Shown: in pieces, positions 32,272-35,845 of the stretch
Position numbering within the stretch: position 1 is the stretch's first letter
Layout of the letters: every line of letters begins with the position of its first letter
NCBI GenBank assembly: GCA_018816525.1
Contig: JAHIVV010000021.1
Coordinates: forward strand, 1 to 35,845
Source: Elusimicrobiota bacterium
Lineage (GTDB): Bacteria > Elusimicrobiota > Endomicrobiia > CG1-02-37-114 > XYA2-FULL-39-19
DNA: 35,845 nucleotides
Direction of reading: 5' to 3'
Made by a program: the position numbers and the translations under genes
The notes under the pieces: generated by a model
The model's database searches: none
Seen by the model: the letters and a program-made list of their open reading frames with translations, nothing else
Told to the model about the DNA's origin: nothing

Positions 32272-33104
32272 TTGAATAATTCAGGGTGCAATAATTTACT
32301 CACAATTTCAATAGCTTCCACAAAATTGACAGGTGTAGGATTACAGGTTATTCTTGTATCTATAACGAATATCCTGCTGTTTTTAACGGCTTTCAAGTCG
32401 GAATATTTCTGCCATTGTTTTTTTTCGGTTTCTGTTACGGCGCCCATGGCGACAAGTATAATTACATCGGGGTTCTGTCTTAGTACTTCTTCCTTATTAA
32501 AGCGCGGATAACGTAAAGGCCCTTCATGTGCAATATTTTGGCCGCCTGCAAGGGTTATCATTTCATCAATGAAAGTATTCTTGCTTATTGTCATCAGAGG
32601 TTCAGCGCCTAGCTGCCAAAATACTTTTACTTTAGCTGTTTTTTTTGTTTTGTTCGTTAACCTGGTTGTCTTTTCATTCAAAGCTGAGAGTATATCAATC
32701 GCCTTTTTTTCTTTTCCTAAAAGCTTGCCAAGCAGAAGAAATTGTTCCGATATTTCTTTGAAATTATTACAGGGTTCAAGAGCATAAACTTTTAGTCCGT
32801 AACTTTTCATTCTTAAGACAATTTCTTTTTTTTGGCCCTCTTTGGAGGCCAGGATGATATCCGGCTTAAGCCTGACAATTTTTTCAATATTAGGTTCCAG
32901 GTAGGTTCCTATTTTTTCTTTTTTCTTTGCCTCTTCCGGGTAATCACAATACGTAGTCACTCCTAGAAGATTGTCCTGAACACCCAGTAAATAGAGCTCT
33001 TCGGTTATAGCGGGCGCAAGAGAAATTATCCTCCCCGGGGTATTACCGGCAAATATTTTGGTGTTAAAGTGCAAAATTAATAGAAAAAATAATATTTTTT
33101 TCAT
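32268..33104 (-). CDS. btuF: Periplasmic cobalamin-binding protein (BtuF)
   Basis: A 278-residue exported binding protein with a signal peptide (MKKILFFLLILHFNTKIFAG). It has the BtuF/FecB-type two-lobed fold: the N lobe begins RIISLAPAITEELYLLGVQD and includes TTYCDYPEEAKKKEKIGTYL, the C lobe includes FIDEMITLAGGQNIAHEG and NPDVIILVAMG. These are hallmarks of vitamin B12-binding relatives. It delivers corrinoid to BtuC. There is no lipobox cysteine, so it should be soluble. The gene overlaps cobS by 4 bases and btuC by 4. Confidence 0.92.
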   Translation of the reverse strand: MKKILFFLLILHFNTKIFAGNTPGRIISLAPAITEELYLLGVQDNLLGVTTYCDYPEEAKKKEKIGTYLEPNIEKIVRLKPDIILASKEGQKKEIVLRMKSYGLKVYALEPCNNFKEISEQFLLLGKLLGKEKKAIDILSALNEKTTRLTNKTKKTAKVKVFWQLGAEPLMTISKNTFIDEMITLAGGQNIAHEGPLRYPRFNKEEVLRQNPDVIILVAMGAVTETEKKQWQKYSDLKAVKNSRIFVIDTRITCNPTPVNFVEAIEIVSKLLHPELFK

Positions 33105-33826
33105 TTTCTCAGCAAGAAAATAGCCATCAATACGGCGAGTTCTACAGTTTCGTGAATTGCTCCTATTGTATCGCCTGTCAACCCGTCAATTTTACTTGTG
33201 AAGTATTCTTTTAAGATTAAAGTAAAGATTGAAATACCGGCAAATAGAAATAGCCCTTTAAGGGAAAAGAAGAAAATACAGCATAAAAGTGTCACAAGAC
33301 CGGAAATAAGCAACGTAATCGTACCGCTGTTTCCTATAAAGAGTGAACCAAGTCCGTTGGTTTTTGCCGGCCTGCCTTTTACAAGAGACAAAACCATAGA
33401 AAATTTTCCAAGAATCGGCATTAATACCAAAGAAGGGTATAAAATATTTTCGGGCATTTGAAAGATGAAAATGAATTTCAGTAAGAGTAAGCAAAAAATG
33501 CCTACTACGGCAAAAGTGCCTATGTGCTCGTCTGACATGATTTTGAGCATCTCGTCCTTGTCCCTGCCGCCCAAAATACCATCAATTGTATCCGCAAAAC
33601 CATCCAGGTGAAGCGCGCCGGTTGATAAAATTAGAATTATCAAAGTAATTGCATCGCATATCATTCTAGGGAAAATTGTTTTTAATATGATATGCGCACC
33701 TACAAGTATTGAACCAATAATCATTCCTACAAAAGGAAAGTAAACTATAGACTTTTGCAGGGAAAAGTTTTTAGATTTTATTGGTATTATGGTTAAAAAT
33801 TCAATTGCAGAAATAAATCCAGTCAT
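33101..33826 (-). CDS. cobS: Adenosylcobinamide-GDP ribazoletransferase (CobS)
   Basis: CobS is the membrane enzyme that joins adenosylcobinamide-GDP with alpha-ribazole (or its phosphate), completing the coenzyme. The 241-residue protein has about six hydrophobic spans, the opening FISAIEFLTIIPI, and the catalytic motif HLDGFADTIDG (73-83) followed by DEHIGTFAVVG. Its ATG overlaps the cobT stop by one base (TAATG). Together with CobU and CobT it forms the complete nucleotide-loop assembly set. Confidence 0.96.
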   Translation of the reverse strand: MTGFISAIEFLTIIPIKSKNFSLQKSIVYFPFVGMIIGSILVGAHIILKTIFPRMICDAITLIILILSTGALHLDGFADTIDGILGGRDKDEMLKIMSDEHIGTFAVVGIFCLLLLKFIFIFQMPENILYPSLVLMPILGKFSMVLSLVKGRPAKTNGLGSLFIGNSGTITLLISGLVTLLCCIFFFSLKGLFLFAGISIFTLILKEYFTSKIDGLTGDTIGAIHETVELAVLMAIFLLRK

Positions 33827-34890
33827 TATTGCTCCGTTTTTGTAGAGACACCCGCAGATTCAAAGGTTGCCATTTCGTTCAATATTTTACAGGATGCATC
33901 AACGATATTCATTGCCAAGACTGCACCTGTTCCTTCGCCAAGGCGTAAATCAAGGTCCAGGGTGGGCCTAAGCCCAAGCCATTGCAGTTGAACTTTGTGG
34001 CCCGGTTCCCGGGAACAGTGGCCTGCAATAATGTAATCCTTTACATTGGGTGCGAGAGTAACAGCAATAAGCGCCGCTGCTGTGGATATAAACCCATCAA
34101 TGACTATAGGAATGCGGTTTGCAGCTCCGGCTAGAATTACCCCGGCTAACCCGCCGATTTCAAAGCCCCCGATTTTTGCCAGAACATCCAGGCCATCCTT
34201 TGGATTTGGATTATTTTTTCTAATACCTTTTTTTATTGCATTTATTTTATTTTCAAGAGTTTTGTTATCTATACCGGTACCTTTGCCGGTTACTTTTTCA
34301 ACCTCAAGGTTACAAATCACAGAAGTTATAGCTGACGAGGGCGTAGTATTACCTATCCCCATCTCGCCAGTTCCTATAATATCCAGGCCGTTTTTAAGCT
34401 CTTCTTCAACAAGCTCAATGCCTGCTTCTATGGATTTAACAGCGTCTTCACTGCTCATTGCAGGGCCTTTTATAAAGTTCTTTGTCCCTAACCCGATTTT
34501 TTTGATTTTCAATTTTTCATTTTTAATTTTCAATTCTTCTGCTACGCCCAGGTCTGCCACAACAACTCTTGCGCCTGCGTGTTTTGCCAGGACATTTATT
34601 CCTGCCCCGTTATTTAGGAAATTATAAACCATCTGCGGTGTAACTTCTTTTGGGTATGCGCTTACTCCTTTTTCTACGATGCCATGGTCTCCGGCAAGGG
34701 TAAATATTACTTTGTTTTTCAAAACGGGATTTTTTTTGCCGCTTATAGCAACAATTTGTTTTGCGATCTCTTCCATTCTTCCCAAAGAGCCTAAAGGTTT
34801 GGTCAGGTTATCCAGGCGTTTTTGAGTTGCTTCTAATACCGATTTATCAATCGGCTTGATTCTGTTGATCATTTGTTCAATCTTTTGCAA
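33826..34890 (-). CDS. cobT: Nicotinate-nucleotide-dimethylbenzimidazole phosphoribosyltransferase (CobT)
   Basis: CobT activates the lower-ligand base by moving phosphoribose from nicotinate mononucleotide onto it. The 354-residue protein has LDNLTKPLGSLGRMEEIA, FTLAGDHGIVEKGVSAYP, GTGEMGIGNTTPSSAI, VIDGFISTAAALIA, AGHCSREPGH, and the catalytic Glu319 in LRLGEGTGA. Residues about 118-131 (EELKIKNEKLKIKK) come from repeat-like A/T-rich DNA and occupy a variable linker before the conserved GTKNF. It starts 12 bases after cobU. The preferred base cannot be read from sequence. Confidence 0.96.
   Translation of the reverse strand: MQKIEQMINRIKPIDKSVLEATQKRLDNLTKPLGSLGRMEEIAKQIVAISGKKNPVLKNKVIFTLAGDHGIVEKGVSAYPKEVTPQMVYNFLNNGAGINVLAKHAGARVVVADLGVAEELKIKNEKLKIKKIGLGTKNFIKGPAMSSEDAVKSIEAGIELVEEELKNGLDIIGTGEMGIGNTTPSSAITSVICNLEVEKVTGKGTGIDNKTLENKINAIKKGIRKNNPNPKDGLDVLAKIGGFEIGGLAGVILAGAANRIPIVIDGFISTAAALIAVTLAPNVKDYIIAGHCSREPGHKVQLQWLGLRPTLDLDLRLGEGTGAVLAMNIVDASCKILNEMATFESAGVSTKTEQ
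34501..34537. repeat. A/T-rich repeat-like segment inside cobT
   Basis: The stretch is two near copies of AATTTTCAATTTTTCATTTTT-like units (minus strand ATTGAAAATTAAAAATGAAA), reading Leu-Lys-Ile-Lys-Asn-Glu-Lys-Leu-Lys-Ile-Lys. It is compositionally unlike the rest of cobT and fits a small repeat captured in frame. Confidence 0.45.
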
Positions 34891-34902
34891 GTTGCACCTC
34901 CA

Positions 34903-35418
34903 TCATTTTATGTTTAATGGTATTCCAGCTACCATAAATTTAACTTCATCCGCATTTTGGGCTATAATCTGGTTAACCTTTCCTAAAACAGACTGAAAAT
35001 TCCTTCCCATCTTGTATTGAGATATAAGACTGAGTCCGACTTCATTTGAAATTATATAGCAATTCAGCCTCCTTTCCTTTAATATAGCGCAAAACTGTTC
35101 AGTTTGCGCCAGAATATCATTTTCGTGCTTTTTTTCAAATAGGTTGTTCGATACCCAAAAATTAATACAATCAACTATTACTGTTTTAGTTCCTATTTTA
35201 TTAGTTGTTTTAATTAAGTTTGTTTCTTCTTCGATTGTTTTCCATCTTGCCGGCCGTGTTTTGATATGGTCCCGGACTCTTTTTTCAATTTCTTTGTCCG
35301 TGATTACTGCTGTAGCGATATAAGTTACAGGGCAATTCAACTTTTTTGCCTCATTTAGAGCATAAGTTGTTTTCCCGCTTTTTACGCCGCCAAGAATAAA
35401 AGTAATTTTATTTCCCAT
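34903..35418 (-). CDS. cobU: Adenosylcobinamide kinase/guanylyltransferase (CobU)
   Basis: CobU phosphorylates adenosylcobinamide and then attaches GMP. The 171-residue bifunctional enzyme has the P-loop ILGGVKSGKTT (8-18), the guanylyl-accepting histidine region with His51 in DHIKTRPARW, VDCINFWVSN, and the C-terminal block NEVGLSLI followed by RNFQSVLGKVNQ, all conserved in CobU/CobP. AAGGA lies 6 bases before the ATG. As first gene after the riboswitch-controlled terminator it should be off when cobalamin is abundant. No cbiB or cbiP is present, so cobinamide must come from outside or from genes elsewhere. Confidence 0.95.
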   Translation of the reverse strand: MGNKITFILGGVKSGKTTYALNEAKKLNCPVTYIATAVITDKEIEKRVRDHIKTRPARWKTIEEETNLIKTTNKIGTKTVIVDCINFWVSNNLFEKKHENDILAQTEQFCAILKERRLNCYIISNEVGLSLISQYKMGRNFQSVLGKVNQIIAQNADEVKFMVAGIPLNIK

Positions 35419-35430
35419 AGGTTCCTTATA

Positions 35431-35459
35431 AAAACAAAAACCAACCTTGCGGGTTGGTT
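35431..35459 (-). terminator. Riboswitch-controlled terminator before cobU
   Basis: The minus strand has AACCAACC, loop CGCAA, GGTTGGTT and then TTTGTTTTT: an 8-base-pair stem with a U tract between the riboswitch and the cobU start. Its position just before the ribosome-binding site marks it as the transcription-control output of the riboswitch. Confidence 0.85.
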
Positions 35460-35490
35460 AAAATTAATTCATAATCGTTACTCTAATAAT

Positions 35491-35622
35491 TCCCTTCCCT
35501 GCGAAGGTACTAACCGATTCAGATGCTGGACCAGACTTGCCTGTCTTCGTCTACAGAAGACAGTATTACTGTTGCGCGGCAGTATCCAGAATCTCACTGG
35601 AATTTCCTGCACTTGAATGGTT
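35491..35622 (-). promoter_or_regulatory. Cobalamin riboswitch upstream of cobU
   Basis: Minus-strand conserved blocks in order: AGGAAATTCCAGTGAGATTC, CTGCCGCGCAACAGTAA, B12-box region AGTCTGGTCCAGCATC, with ATTCA/TGAAT closing pairing, then the hairpin CCTTCGCAGGGAAGG, identical to that of the btuB riboswitch. It should turn off the cobU-btuFCD-cobO operon by favouring the terminator at 35431-35459 when cobalamin is bound. Confidence 0.93.
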
Positions 35623-35662
35623 TAAAACAATTTCTTTAAAGAACAATTTTAATTTACACTTA

Positions 35663-35691
35663 AGTTTATACGTTTAAAAACCAAATGTCAA
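35663..35691 (-). promoter_or_regulatory. Promoter of the cobalamin operon
   Basis: A perfect TTGACA (35691-35686), 17-base spacer, and TAAACT (35668-35663, four of six matches) on the minus strand, starting transcription about 35 bases before the riboswitch. A TATAAA two bases upstream would give a 15-base spacer as an alternative -10. Confidence 0.6.
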
Positions 35692-35845
35692 TAGGTTGCG
35701 GTAACCCAAGAACCGATATTGATTTTGGATCTTCTCCAAATCAGCAATTTCTTCTGAAAAAAAATGTTAAAATACCATTACATAGTTCAAACCTGGGAGG
35801 AATTTTGTCTTACTTCACCAAATTTCCGGGTAGTTAACCGCAAAA
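35692..35845. other. Right-edge stretch with no recognisable gene
   Basis: The last 154 bases contain no supported gene on either strand. The minus strand has a short open frame ending in ITATTY-like sequence that I cannot assign; the plus strand has GGGAGGAA followed by TTG opening only 10 codons. It is probably the intergenic region upstream of the cobalamin operon. Confidence 0.3.

Noticed and set aside
34046-34627. 193-codon plus-strand frame opposite cobT
   Set aside because: Mirror of a highly conserved coding gene; low-complexity Ser/Pro/Phe composition typical of antisense frames.
1-35845. CRISPR arrays, rRNA genes, insertion sequences, prophage or plasmid features
   Set aside because: No direct-repeat arrays, rRNA, transposase, integrase or terminal repeats were seen on either strand.

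Overview
This is an AT-rich bacterial chromosome segment in which every gene I can support lies on the minus strand, so transcription runs from high to low coordinates. The organism is a diderm (Gram-negative-type) bacterium: it has a TonB-dependent outer-membrane receptor, a SurA-like chaperone and a lipoprotein PPIase. It uses the MEP isoprenoid route (ispE). The gene order matches no familiar model genome; an uncultured, deep-branching lineage is my inference and I cannot name the phylum from sequence alone.

Layout in transcription order. (1) 35.7-27.0 kb is a cobalamin salvage and uptake locus: promoter, cobalamin riboswitch with terminator, cobU, cobT, cobS, btuF, btuC, btuD, cobO, a Dph6-like ATP-pyrophosphatase, a second cobalamin riboswitch, btuB and a strong terminator. 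It should import corrinoids across both membranes, adenosylate them and build the lower nucleotide loop; no corrin-ring genes are present here. (2) 26.9-24.9 kb is a large multi-spanning membrane protein. (3) 24.9-19.55 kb holds a PLP decarboxylase, a DksA/TraR-type zinc-finger protein, a LarE-family enzyme, mnmA, hisH and hisF. (4) 19.55-15.0 kb has 312 bases without an intact gene, then ruvX, mltG, an orphan GAF-PAS histidine kinase and hisS. (5) 15.0-10.4 kb has a CHASE2 adenylate cyclase coupled to a DUF3307 membrane protein, a decayed HD-GYP end, rsmI and argC. (6) 10.4-9.7 kb is a decay zone with a thiE tail and a truncated EamA gene, followed by tRNA-Asp. (7) 9.7-5.95 kb encodes a membrane metalloprotease-like protein, a CTP-dependent lipid-kinase-like protein and an ABC exporter. 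(8) 5.95 kb to the left edge is an envelope and cofactor operon: two parvulin PPIases, pdxA, rimI, a TPR protein and ispE.

Many genes overlap by 1-20 bases, so translational coupling is the rule. I found five promoters with 17-base spacers. The most notable points are two cobalamin riboswitches with different apparent output devices, a likely CTG start inside a CTGA overlap, a tRNA-Asp with paired changes at positions 18 and 55, repeat-like DNA read in frame inside hisH, mnmA and cobT, and several dead gene fragments in the gaps.
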